Of a DNA stretch of 64,000 bases, positions 1-7,377 are shown piece by piece. The stretch is taken from positions 124,001 to 188,000 of the forward strand of contig JAFDYU010000015.1 of assembly GCA_018267285.1 (NCBI GenBank). The letters are read 5' to 3'. The first letter of the stretch is position 1, and every line of letters begins with the position of its first letter. Below the pieces are notes generated by a model, which was not told the origin of the DNA, ran no database searches, and was given only the letters and a program-made list of their open reading frames with translations. This stretch comes from Bacteroidota bacterium (GTDB taxonomy: Bacteria > Bacteroidota > Bacteroidia > Cytophagales > Cyclobacteriaceae). Position numbers and translations under genes: made by a program.

Positions 1-333
1 CATTTTATGGTCGTCAACGGCTATCAGCAACAACACTCCGTTGTCTTTTTCCTTTTGGCCCAACTTCCATTTTTCGGCCACGCGCAACGAATAGTCTTCC
101 AGTACCTCTCCATCAAGCGACTGAACTAGTAAAATTGCGATTTGATTTGAAGTGGAATCTTCGTAGGCTTTTAAAGTTTTTTCAAGCTGGTCGACCGTGG
201 CTTGCTGCAACACGTGTGCGTCATCGTGTACGCGCTGATTCCAAAGTTCGGGCACTGCCTTTTGCGCGAAGGAAGTGGAAACAAAAAAAATGAAAACACT
301 TTTTAAAAAAGTTGAACGTAAAAATCTAGCCAT
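1..333 (-). CDS. TPM-domain secreted protein (partial)
   Basis: The gene is cut by the window start, so only about 111 N-terminal residues are visible. They begin with a hydrophobic signal peptide ending near SFAQ, followed by the start of a TPM domain (VHDDAHVL, then SNQIAIL and KEKDNGVLLLIA). The TPM family occurs in secreted or membrane-anchored proteins; in plants a member helps repair photosystem II, but the bacterial role is poorly defined. It closely resembles its upstream neighbour residue for residue through this part, so it is a tandem duplicate. It is the third gene of a minus-strand run of three TPM genes and probably shares their transcript. Its C-terminal half, which in the neighbour has a membrane segment and a glycine-rich tail, lies outside the window. 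Confidence 0.85.
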   Translation of the reverse strand, partial: MARFLRSTFLKSVFIFFVSTSFAQKAVPELWNQRVHDDAHVLQQATVDQLEKTLKAYEDSTSNQIAILLVQSLDGEVLEDYSLRVAEKWKLGQKEKDNGVLLLIAVDDHKM

Positions 334-363
334 GTTAAATTCTATTTCTAACTTTTGATTTTT

Positions 364-1119
364 TTACCACGAATCGCTGGAACCCCCGCCACCAAAGCTT
401 CCGCCACCACCAAAGTCAGACCCTGAATCCCACGAGCCCGAGCCACGCCCACCAAATCCACCGCCCAGCAATGTACCGGCTGCCCAATAGCCGCCAATGC
501 CGCCACCACCTCCGCGCCTGCGCGACACGAGTACCAGCAACACAATAATAATGATAATGGTAGTCCAGGGCGAACGGCCACTGCGCTTGCGCACGGGCGG
601 GTCGTTGTTTACATACTGCCCTTTGATTGCCTGAATGATGGAGAGCACACCTGCTTTCACCCCTTCGTCATAATTTCCCTGACGAAACCTTGGGGCAATT
701 TCGTTTCGGTTGATGCGGCTGGATAGGGCATCGGTAAGCACACCTTCTAATCCCTGCCCCACGTCTATGCGCACTTTTCGGTCTTGAATAGAAATAAGCA
801 AAAGCACCCCGTTGTCGTTTTCTTTGGTACCCAGTTTCCAGGCTTCGGCCACACGCAAACTGTAGCTGTCGATGTCATCGCCATGCAATGAAGGGATGAT
901 GAGCACGGCAATCTGGTTGGTGGTGGAATCGCGCTCGGCTTTCAGGGCAGCTTCGAGCTGTGCTTTGGTTGCTGCCGATAGCACCTGGGCTTCGTCATGC
1001 ACCCAACTGCCGCCATGACCGGGCACATTCAACTGAGAAAAAGCGGAAGAAAAAAAAGAAAGCAGAAGAATCGTCAGCGATATTCTTTTCACAAAGGTTA
1101 GGGGTGCTACAAAAAACAT
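364..1119 (-). CDS. TPM-domain membrane protein with Gly-rich tail
   Basis: A protein of about 251 residues. The N-terminus is a signal peptide (VKRISLTILLLSFFSSAFSQ), then a TPM domain over roughly residues 35-160 with VHDEAQVLS, TNQIAVLIIPSL and GVLLLISIQDRKVRI. A single hydrophobic helix follows (TTIIIIIVLLVLV) and a tail very rich in Gly and Ser. This YgcG-like layout is common in bacteria and is usually found beside lemA, which is not visible here. The start at 1119 is chosen because it leaves only the usual short segment before the signal helix and clears the stop of the upstream gene; a start at 1164 would overlap that gene. The domain is clear, but the biochemical function is not known. 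Confidence 0.85.
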   Translation of the reverse strand: MFFVAPLTFVKRISLTILLLSFFSSAFSQLNVPGHGGSWVHDEAQVLSAATKAQLEAALKAERDSTTNQIAVLIIPSLHGDDIDSYSLRVAEAWKLGTKENDNGVLLLISIQDRKVRIDVGQGLEGVLTDALSSRINRNEIAPRFRQGNYDEGVKAGVLSIIQAIKGQYVNNDPPVRKRSGRSPWTTIIIIIVLLVLVSRRRGGGGGIGGYWAAGTLLGGGFGGRGSGSWDSGSDFGGGGSFGGGGSSDSW

Positions 1120-1144
1120 TGAAAATAGATTTATTGAGAATAGA

Positions 1145-1795
1145 TCATTCCACCCGTAAATCATCGTGCAGTTCGTTCACGTCATCGGGTGTTTTTACAA
1201 ACCCTTTTTCCAGCAAGATTTCACCACACCGGATAATGGCCGCTTCAATGCCTTCAATCACTTTGCCTAGGCGTATATTTTGAATAATGCCCTGCACCAT
1301 TTTGTCCCATTCTTTTTGTTCCACCACCTTGCTGATGCCGCGGTCGGCCATCACAATTACTTCGCGCTCGAAGAACGAGATGAAAATCATAATGCCAGTG
1401 CGGTGGCGGGTGTGGAAAACTTCCTCGCGAAGAAATGCAGCCTCTGCACGTTGGCGCGTGGCGCGGTCCAGGTGTTGCTGGCCTACAAAAATCTTTTGTA
1501 TGGGAAGAAGATAATTCGAAGTTAAAAAGCCAATGAGGCCCACCAATACAACGGTTAGAAAAATCAGCAGCGGATCGTAGATGGCAAACGCATGGAAATA
1601 GCGATCGGCAAGAACGATCAACAAAAACGCCAGTGCGGCAGCCATCCCGGCAGCTCGGTAGTTGGCAATGGAATACATGCCACTTTTTTCAACAAACACC
1701 GGCACGATCTCGCCCGATATTTTGTCTTCGGCTTGGTGAACGGCCGCTTTAATCCGCTCCAGGTCCTGGGTTGTAAAACGATTGTGGAATGACAT
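1145..1795 (-). CDS. TPM-domain protein with two membrane helices
   Basis: A 216-residue protein that starts MSFHNRF and has no signal peptide. An amphipathic N-terminal part (TTQDLERIKAAV, then SGEIVPVF) is followed by two hydrophobic segments near residues 50-70 and 75-100, then a second half with the TPM-type core (TGIMIFISFFEREVIVMADRGI). It is the first gene of the three-gene TPM run, and its order (short two-helix member followed by the glycine-tailed member) matches the common bacterial lemA-TPM-TPM arrangement, here without lemA in view. ATG at 1795 fits the conserved start better than the longer upstream extension. Function unknown; possibly envelope homeostasis by family association only. 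Confidence 0.85.
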   Translation of the reverse strand: MSFHNRFTTQDLERIKAAVHQAEDKISGEIVPVFVEKSGMYSIANYRAAGMAAALAFLLIVLADRYFHAFAIYDPLLIFLTVVLVGLIGFLTSNYLLPIQKIFVGQQHLDRATRQRAEAAFLREEVFHTRHRTGIMIFISFFEREVIVMADRGISKVVEQKEWDKMVQGIIQNIRLGKVIEGIEAAIIRCGEILLEKGFVKTPDDVNELHDDLRVE

Positions 1796-2104
1796 AATGC
1801 AAAATCGATTTAAGTCGATGTGCAAATTAATCAAACTAACGGGCAAATACATAAAGTTGAAAGATCTATTTCACCCGGTACTATCGCATTAATAAAATAT
1901 TTGCCGATTGTTTCGGCTGAGTACCTTGGTTGAACAGAGCACGCAACCGATCCGGCTTGACAGGTTGGGTTCAATCCCCACCATCCACGTAGTGTTGTGC
2001 CTTTACACAGCCACTTAGACGCTACCTTAAAATAATTCTTAAATTGAAGAATGGATAGGCCATCTGAATAATAGATGGCTATCCATTTACATTTTAAAAA
2101 TACT
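1796..2104. other. Divergent intergenic region, 309 bp
   Basis: This gap separates the minus-strand TPM run from the plus-strand thioredoxin-like gene, so it should hold promoters for both. I see no exact TAnnTTTG element for either. Two structures stand out: a T-arm-like hairpin at 1963-1982 inside a stretch resembling a decayed tRNA, and a long near-perfect inverted repeat at 2051-2086 just ahead of the plus-strand start. No credible coding sequence is visible. Confidence 0.6.
2051..2086 (+). promoter_or_regulatory. Long inverted repeat in 5' leader
   Basis: ATGGATAGGCCATCT at 2051-2065 can pair with AGATGGCTATCCAT at 2073-2086, giving 14 base pairs with one bulged base and a 7-base loop. 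It ends 18 bases before the chosen ATG of the thioredoxin-like gene and has no T-run after it, so it is not a standard terminator. It could be an operator for a dimeric regulator or an RNA hairpin that controls translation. Confidence 0.5.
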
Positions 2105-3517
2105 ATGAAGCTGTGCCTCGCTTTTCTTTTAATTTTTTCTGTATTTCAGTATGACACCGCTGCTCAACCTAACAACCTGTTTACTAACCCAATCCATATA
2201 ATAAAAAAATGCTCTGGCGATGACCGTTTCTTCTTTAGTTATATTGACCCATTTGGCGATTTACAAAATTCTTTAGCCCTCTTTAAAAGTATTAATCAGG
2301 ACATAACAAACTTCGATATCCCATCAACACTTGTAACCTTTAGTTTTGATCAGGAATTGTACCCGGTGTACATAAAGGCGGGCGATTCTATTTTGGTTTA
2401 TTGTAAAAATGACACACCTAAATATGAGTTCAAGGGTGGAAATATTGGTGAACTAAACTTTTTGCCGCGATTCGAAAAGAAATTTGGTTTCGTTGTGCCT
2501 CAGATGGCCGGGATTAAAATAACAAACCGAATAAACTATGATTATTATGCTGCCGAAAATAAGCGCATCTACAATTCAAGTATAGAATTCTTAAAGAAGA
2601 ATAGCGACTCTTTGCATTTTTCAAAATCCTTTACACAATCTCTATCAAGCATGATAAGGTATCGATACCTTGTGCCTCTTTTAGCTCCCTTTTACACTAA
2701 GGAAGGGAAAGATTTTTCACGGAAAAAAATCCCGCCATCGTATATAGAAATGTTAAAAAACCTTAAACCGTTAATTTATATTTCGGATAGTACCAACAGC
2801 ACACGGAATGAAGCAATGCTCAAGTTGTATAATGTGTTTTTATCCCGAGATTCTATAACGGGCGACCCGCTCCACGATTTTCACGTTTTGTACAAAGAAG
2901 GGAAAAAAAATTTTGAAGGCGTTCAAAAAGATATTGTATTGTTCCGTGTGATGAAAGACCATGCTGCAAAGGGTATCACTGGTTTTGATCAATATCTGGA
3001 AGATTTTGGAAAGGAGTGCAGCAACCCTTACTATGTGAAGTACATCGATAGCGTCTATAAAAGATTTAAACCTCAATATTTAAGCGAAGAGTTATTAAAA
3101 ACAATATTGAAAAATCAGGCCGGAGAAGCAGTTGTTCTTGAAGACATCCTAAAAGCTGACGAAGGGAAAGTTGTTTATGTTGATTTTTGGGCAAGCTGGT
3201 GTGGGCCATGCCTTAATGAAATGCCCAATTCAAAATTAGTTGAAGAGAAATTGAAAAATGACCCGGTTAAATTTGTTTACATCTCTGTTGATTCTAAAAA
3301 AGAAGCCTGGACAAAATCGATCGATAAAAACAAACTAACATGCGAAAAGTGTGAGCATTATTTGTTGGATGATAAATCACCACTGGCAAAGTATTTTCAA
3401 GTCCCCCCGATACCCAAATACTTATTACTGAATAAAAAAGGTATGGTTGCTACGCCTGACGCCCCGAGGCCAAGTGATCCGAACCTTATGAATTTTATTG
3501 CCACACTAGTTAACTGA
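2105..3517 (+). CDS. Secreted thioredoxin-like (TlpA-type) protein
   Basis: A 470-residue protein with a signal peptide (MKLCLAFLLIFSVFQ, cleavage likely after TAAQ). About 330 residues of a Bacteroidota-type N-terminal region without a domain I can name are followed by a thioredoxin fold from about residue 350, with the active site WASWCGPC near residue 365 and a cis-Pro region at PPIPKYLL. TlpA/ResA-type proteins reduce disulfides in exported proteins or haem-maturation substrates. The N-terminal part may bind a substrate, as in related DUF4369-type proteins, but this is inference. ATG at 2105 is preferred over 2075 because it puts the signal peptide at the N-terminus. Base use is more AT-rich than the neighbours, which suggests an accessory gene. 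Confidence 0.85.
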   Translation: MKLCLAFLLIFSVFQYDTAAQPNNLFTNPIHIIKKCSGDDRFFFSYIDPFGDLQNSLALFKSINQDITNFDIPSTLVTFSFDQELYPVYIKAGDSILVYCKNDTPKYEFKGGNIGELNFLPRFEKKFGFVVPQMAGIKITNRINYDYYAAENKRIYNSSIEFLKKNSDSLHFSKSFTQSLSSMIRYRYLVPLLAPFYTKEGKDFSRKKIPPSYIEMLKNLKPLIYISDSTNSTRNEAMLKLYNVFLSRDSITGDPLHDFHVLYKEGKKNFEGVQKDIVLFRVMKDHAAKGITGFDQYLEDFGKECSNPYYVKYIDSVYKRFKPQYLSEELLKTILKNQAGEAVVLEDILKADEGKVVYVDFWASWCGPCLNEMPNSKLVEEKLKNDPVKFVYISVDSKKEAWTKSIDKNKLTCEKCEHYLLDDKSPLAKYFQVPPIPKYLLLNKKGMVATPDAPRPSDPNLMNFIATLVN

Positions 3518-3603
3518 TGTTCACAGCTGGACAAAAAACTAATTTTAAATGAAGTCAATCATGCAGAGTTATGATTCCAAATTAAGCAGGTGTGTTATCA
3601 GAT

Positions 3604-3658
3604 TGAGCCTGTCGATATCCAATTACTGTGCAACCAAAACGCTTTCGACAAACTTCAG
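3604..3658. repeat. Degenerate REP-like inverted repeat
   Basis: TGAGCCTGTCGA at 3604-3615 faces TCGACAAACTTCAG at 3645-3658 as an imperfect inverted repeat, between two convergent genes. The sequence resembles a short element I recall as common in Bacteroidota intergenic regions (GAGCCTGTCGA paired with TTCGACAAGCTC). Only one copy is visible here, so calling it a dispersed repeat rests on recall. Confidence 0.35.
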
Positions 3659-3732
3659 AAGGTATCCTTGGGTAGGCTGATAGTGTTTGAAAGCTTGCAC
3701 AGCATCAGTACATAAAGACAGAAATATATATA

Positions 3733-4197
3733 TCACCTCGCAATACTCTTCAAAACTTCGGGCATAACAAATTGCAGCGAAGAATATAGCTGTTGTCTGT
3801 TCAATAACACACTTAAATTTTTAACAAAGACCGCATTTGTTTCTACAAGATTATGGGTGCGGTTGTCGATCAAATCAATTTGGATGCAATAGGTTTTTTG
3901 CAGCGGGAAATAATTTTTCAGTTCAACTTCGGTAGCTTCGCGGATAAGCCCCCGTACTTTAAAGTCTGTGTTAACCCGATTGTTGTTTTTAAAGTTTTCG
4001 ATAAACCGATAGTTAAAATCGGACTTTAGCGAATCTACAATACGTGCCGCCAGCACGGTAACGTTTGCCTGCACAACAGAATCTTCATTTGTAGATAAAC
4101 TTATTTTGAAAAGACTATCGATGCTAACGGAGTGGCGTTGGGCAGAAGCAAGATTGGCAAAGGAGACCAACAAAACAGCCATTAAAAATCTATTCAT
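3733..4197 (-). CDS. Small secreted protein, unknown function
   Basis: A 154-residue protein with a clear signal peptide (MNRFLMAVLLVSFANLASAQ). The mature part has no domain I recognise: mixed alpha/beta, with NYRFIENFKNNN and VEVELKNYFPLQ-like stretches and no cysteines. ATG at 4197 is chosen over the longer reading because it starts directly at the signal peptide. It lies downstream of rho on the same strand, but a strong terminator sits between them, so it is probably transcribed separately. No function can be assigned. Confidence 0.7.
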   Translation of the reverse strand: MNRFLMAVLLVSFANLASAQRHSVSIDSLFKISLSTNEDSVVQANVTVLAARIVDSLKSDFNYRFIENFKNNNRVNTDFKVRGLIREATEVELKNYFPLQKTYCIQIDLIDNRTHNLVETNAVFVKNLSVLLNRQQLYSSLQFVMPEVLKSIAR

Positions 4198-4242
4198 ATT
4201 TCTTTTTAAGCAAACTACAATTACCTTATGGTTTATGCAAAC

Positions 4243-4280
4243 AAAAAAGCCAATGTCGCGATGCTTCGCGATCATTGGCT
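4243..4280 (-). terminator. Rho-independent terminator after rho
   Basis: On the minus strand an almost perfect stem (outer arm AGCCAATG/TGGCT-type pairing at 4248-4255 and 4273-4280, inner arm TCGCGA at 4256-4261 and 4266-4271, loop of 4, one bulge at 4272) is followed by a run of six T. It lies about 30 bases after the rho stop codon and before the next minus-strand gene. It is one of the clearest terminators in the window. Confidence 0.85.
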
Positions 4281-4310
4281 AATTTCAAATCACCGAATTA
4301 ACGAATTAAT

Positions 4311-5879
4311 TTATCCGTTCATCGAGATCAAAAACTCTTCGTTGTTGCGGGTGCCTTTCATTTTAGACTGTAAAAACTCCATGGCCTCAACCGAGTTCAT
4401 ATCGGCCATGAACTTGCGCAAGATCCACACACGCTGCAGTTCTTCTTCTTTCATCAACAAATCTTCTCTGCGCGTGCCCGAAGCCGGCACATCGATGGCC
4501 GGGTAAACCCTGCGGTTCGAAAGCTTGCGGTCGAGTTGCAGTTCCATGTTGCCGGTTCCTTTAAACTCTTCGAAGATCACTTCGTCCATTTTAGAGCCCG
4601 TGTCGATCAGTGCAGTGGCAATGATGGTGAGCGATCCGCCATTTTCAATTTTGCGGGCCGCACCAAAGAAACGCTTGGGTTTGTGCAGGGCGTTGGCATC
4701 CACACCACCCGAAAGAATTTTTCCGGAAGAGGGAACAACGGTGTTGTAGGCGCGCGCTAAACGAGTGATGGAATCCAACAAAATGACTACATCGTGGCCG
4801 CACTCGGTCATGCGCTTGGCTTTTTCCAACACAATGCTCGCTACTTTCACGTGGCGTTCGGCCTGCTCGTCAAACGTGGAGGCAATCACTTCGGCATTTA
4901 CACTGCGTGCCATATCGGTAACTTCTTCGGGGCGTTCGTCAATCAGCAACACGATCAGATAAACTTCCGGATGGTTTGCGGCAATGGCGTTGGCTATGTT
5001 TTTCAATAGAACTGTTTTACCAGTCTTGGGTTGGGCCACGATCATACCACGCTGGCCTTTGCCTATCGGTGAAAACAAATCGAGGATGCGCGTTGACATA
5101 TTATCAGGCGTAGTGCTCAATTTCAATTTTTGTTCGGGGAAAAGCGGAGTCAAATATTCGAAGGCAACGCGGTCGCGGATTTCTTCGGTGGTCTTGCCGT
5201 TGATGCTGTCCACTTTTAGCAGCGCAAAATATTTTTCGCCTTCTTTGGGCGGGCGGATCTGGCCCTTCACGGTGTCGCCCACTTTCAAACCAAAGAGTTT
5301 TATCTGTGAGGGCGACACGTAAATATCATCGGGGCTGGCGAGGTAGTTGTAATCGGAAGAACGCAGGAAGCCATACCCGTCTTGCATAATTTCGAGCACC
5401 CCTTCGTTGCTCACCACCCCGTCAAAGTCGCGAACGTTGTTTTGCTTTTGTTGGGTTGGGTGTTGATTTGGGTTGGGGTTTTGAAAGGGTTTTTCTTCGG
5501 GCGCGGAAGGTTCTTTGGGTTCGGTTGGCGCGTTCACTTCTGCGGGCTCTTCAAAGCTGGTTACACTGGGCGAGATCTCAATCTCTAGGTTTTGCAGCAT
5601 TTCTTCGCTCGACAAATCTTTTTCGCCCGAAAGCTCTTTGGCGGCAGCCGAAACAGCATCTGCCACCGGGGCTACGTTTTCGCGTCTGCGGGGGCGCATT
5701 TTCCGTTCGGGCTGGCCTTCGGTCTTTTGGCTCGGTGCACCCGTTACCGCCTGTTGGTCCAGGATTTTATAAACGAGTTCTTCTTTGGCTAATTTTTTGG
5801 CGTTTTTCACACCCATGGCTTCGGCCATTTCTTTAAGCTCAGACAAGAGCTTTAAATTGAGTTCATCAATGGTAAGCAT
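4311..5879 (-). CDS. rho: Transcription termination factor Rho
   Basis: A 522-residue Rho, about 100 residues longer than the E. coli protein. It is an ATP-driven RNA helicase that releases RNA polymerase at the end of transcripts. Domains in order: Rho_N three-helix domain (residues 1-45, [13 protein letters not shown]); a long Pro/Glu/Asn/Gln-rich, probably disordered insertion (about 50-155); the OB-fold RNA-binding domain (about 160-235, DGYGFLRS); and the RecA-like motor with Walker A (AQPKTGKT), Walker B ([14 protein letters not shown]) and Q/R-loop regions. The insertion is typical of Bacteroidota Rho. The gene stands alone, with its own terminator and a possible promoter at 5899-5926. 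Confidence 0.97.
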   Translation of the reverse strand: MLTIDELNLKLLSELKEMAEAMGVKNAKKLAKEELVYKILDQQAVTGAPSQKTEGQPERKMRPRRRENVAPVADAVSAAAKELSGEKDLSSEEMLQNLEIEISPSVTSFEEPAEVNAPTEPKEPSAPEEKPFQNPNPNQHPTQQKQNNVRDFDGVVSNEGVLEIMQDGYGFLRSSDYNYLASPDDIYVSPSQIKLFGLKVGDTVKGQIRPPKEGEKYFALLKVDSINGKTTEEIRDRVAFEYLTPLFPEQKLKLSTTPDNMSTRILDLFSPIGKGQRGMIVAQPKTGKTVLLKNIANAIAANHPEVYLIVLLIDERPEEVTDMARSVNAEVIASTFDEQAERHVKVASIVLEKAKRMTECGHDVVILLDSITRLARAYNTVVPSSGKILSGGVDANALHKPKRFFGAARKIENGGSLTIIATALIDTGSKMDEVIFEEFKGTGNMELQLDRKLSNRRVYPAIDVPASGTRREDLLMKEEELQRVWILRKFMADMNSVEAMEFLQSKMKGTRNNEEFLISMNG

Positions 5880-5898
5880 TGAAAAATAAGATTGGTTG

Positions 5899-5926
5899 GA
5901 AATATAATTTTAAAAAAGTTGAACAA
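5899..5926 (-). promoter_or_regulatory. Possible rho promoter
   Basis: Reading the minus strand there is a TTG (5924-5926) 17 bases before TATATTTC (5899-5906), one mismatch from the Bacteroidota -7 element TAnnTTTG. It would give a leader of roughly 15 bases before the rho ATG at 5879. Confidence 0.35.
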
Positions 5927-6101
5927 ATCGGGGTATCAAACACGTAAGGACTTCACTACAACTACAAACAGGTTTAAGGCTTTTTATCGATGAAGGCCGG
6001 ATTGGCCGCGATTGATGATGCAATGATAGGCCAAATTGAAATAGTATCCAACTGTCAACAAAAAATTATTGGCTAATTTGGCAGCTTAATTAGATAAGCA
6101 C

Positions 6102-7376
6102 ATGCTTCTGTTGCAGACTTTACGCGAAGAAACCGACCGGGTAATAGAGGGGTTGGCAAAACGAAATTTTAAAGAAGCCCCAATGTTGGTGAATGAGGCA
6201 TTGACCCTCGACAAACAGCGGAGGGACATTCAAAAAAAAGGAGACGACCTGAAAGCAAAGTCGAATGCCGATTCTAAAAAAATTGGAGAACTGATAAAGA
6301 ACGGTAAGGCCGAAGAAGCCAACTTGCTGAAAAACCAGATCGCCAACGACAAGCAAGCGATAAAGGCAGACGAAGAGAAACTTTCGGAATTAGAAAAAAA
6401 GCTTCAGGATATTCTCTATAAAATCCCCAACGTGCCGCACGCAAAAGTACCGGCAGGCAAAGGAGCCGAAGACAACAAAAATGTTTTCGAACACGGTGTT
6501 GTTCCCCAGCTTTACAGCGGAGCGCTGCCCCACTGGGAGCTGATTAAAAAATACGACATCATCGACTTTGACCTGGGCGTAAAAATTTCGGGAGCGGGTT
6601 TTCCGGTGTACAAGGGCAAAGGTGCAAAACTTCAGCGCGCACTCATCAATTTCTTTTTGGCCGAGGCCGAAAGAGCAGGGTACACCGAACTGCAGCCGCC
6701 CATTGTGGTAAACGAAGCCAGCGGCTATGGCACGGGCCAACTTCCCGACAAGGAAGGGCAAATGTATTTTGTGAATGCCGATGGGCTCTATTTAATTCCC
6801 ACGGCAGAAGTGCCCATTACTAATTTGTATCGAGATGTAATTTTGCAAGAAGAGAACCTACCCGTAAAAAATGTGGGATATACCCCTTGCTTTAGAAGGG
6901 AAGCCGGAAGTTGGGGCGCACACGTGCGCGGGCTCAACCGCCTGCATCAATTCGACAAAGTTGAAATTGTGCAGATCACCAAGCCCGAAGATTCGTATAA
7001 CGTGCTTGAAGAAATGTGCAAGCATGTGCAAGGACTTTTGGGAAAACTGCAATTACCGTACCGCAAACTTTTGTTGTGTGGTGGCGACATGGGCTTCAAC
7101 AGTGCGATGACTTACGATATGGAAGTTTTTTCGGCCGCGCAACAACGATGGCTTGAGGTGAGCTCGGTGAGCAACTTCGAAACGTACCAGGCCAACCGTT
7201 TAAAACTACGCTACAAAAACAAAGAAGGCAAAATGCAGTTGCTGCACACGTTAAACGGAAGCGCACTTGCGTTGCCACGAATCGTTGCTGCCCTATTAGA
7301 AAACAACCAAACCGAAAACGGAATTAAAATACCCGAGGTGCTGCAGAAGTACACCGGATTCGACTCGATAAATTAA
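6102..7376 (+). CDS. serS: Seryl-tRNA synthetase
   Basis: A 424-residue class II synthetase that charges tRNA-Ser with serine in the cytoplasm. The N-terminal tRNA-binding coiled coil spans about residues 25-110 (Lys/Glu-rich), followed by the catalytic core with motif 2 (CFRREAGSWG) and the motif 3 region (NGSALALPRIVAALLENNQ), and the characteristic end PEVLQKYTGF. Length is normal. The stop codon lies one base before the ATG of the phosphatase gene, so the housekeeping gene and the following signalling set are probably co-transcribed. The N-terminus reads MLLLQTLREE, slightly different from the usual start, but the next 20 residues fit the family. Confidence 0.97.
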   Translation: MLLLQTLREETDRVIEGLAKRNFKEAPMLVNEALTLDKQRRDIQKKGDDLKAKSNADSKKIGELIKNGKAEEANLLKNQIANDKQAIKADEEKLSELEKKLQDILYKIPNVPHAKVPAGKGAEDNKNVFEHGVVPQLYSGALPHWELIKKYDIIDFDLGVKISGAGFPVYKGKGAKLQRALINFFLAEAERAGYTELQPPIVVNEASGYGTGQLPDKEGQMYFVNADGLYLIPTAEVPITNLYRDVILQEENLPVKNVGYTPCFRREAGSWGAHVRGLNRLHQFDKVEIVQITKPEDSYNVLEEMCKHVQGLLGKLQLPYRKLLLCGGDMGFNSAMTYDMEVFSAAQQRWLEVSSVSNFETYQANRLKLRYKNKEGKMQLLHTLNGSALALPRIVAALLENNQTENGIKIPEVLQKYTGFDSIN

Positions 7377-7377
7377 A

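Noticed and set aside
1915..1990. Intact tRNA gene
   Set aside because: T-arm-like and D-arm-like parts exist, but no 5' acceptor strand pairs with CATCCAC and the anticodon stem does not form. Kept only as a remnant in the findings.
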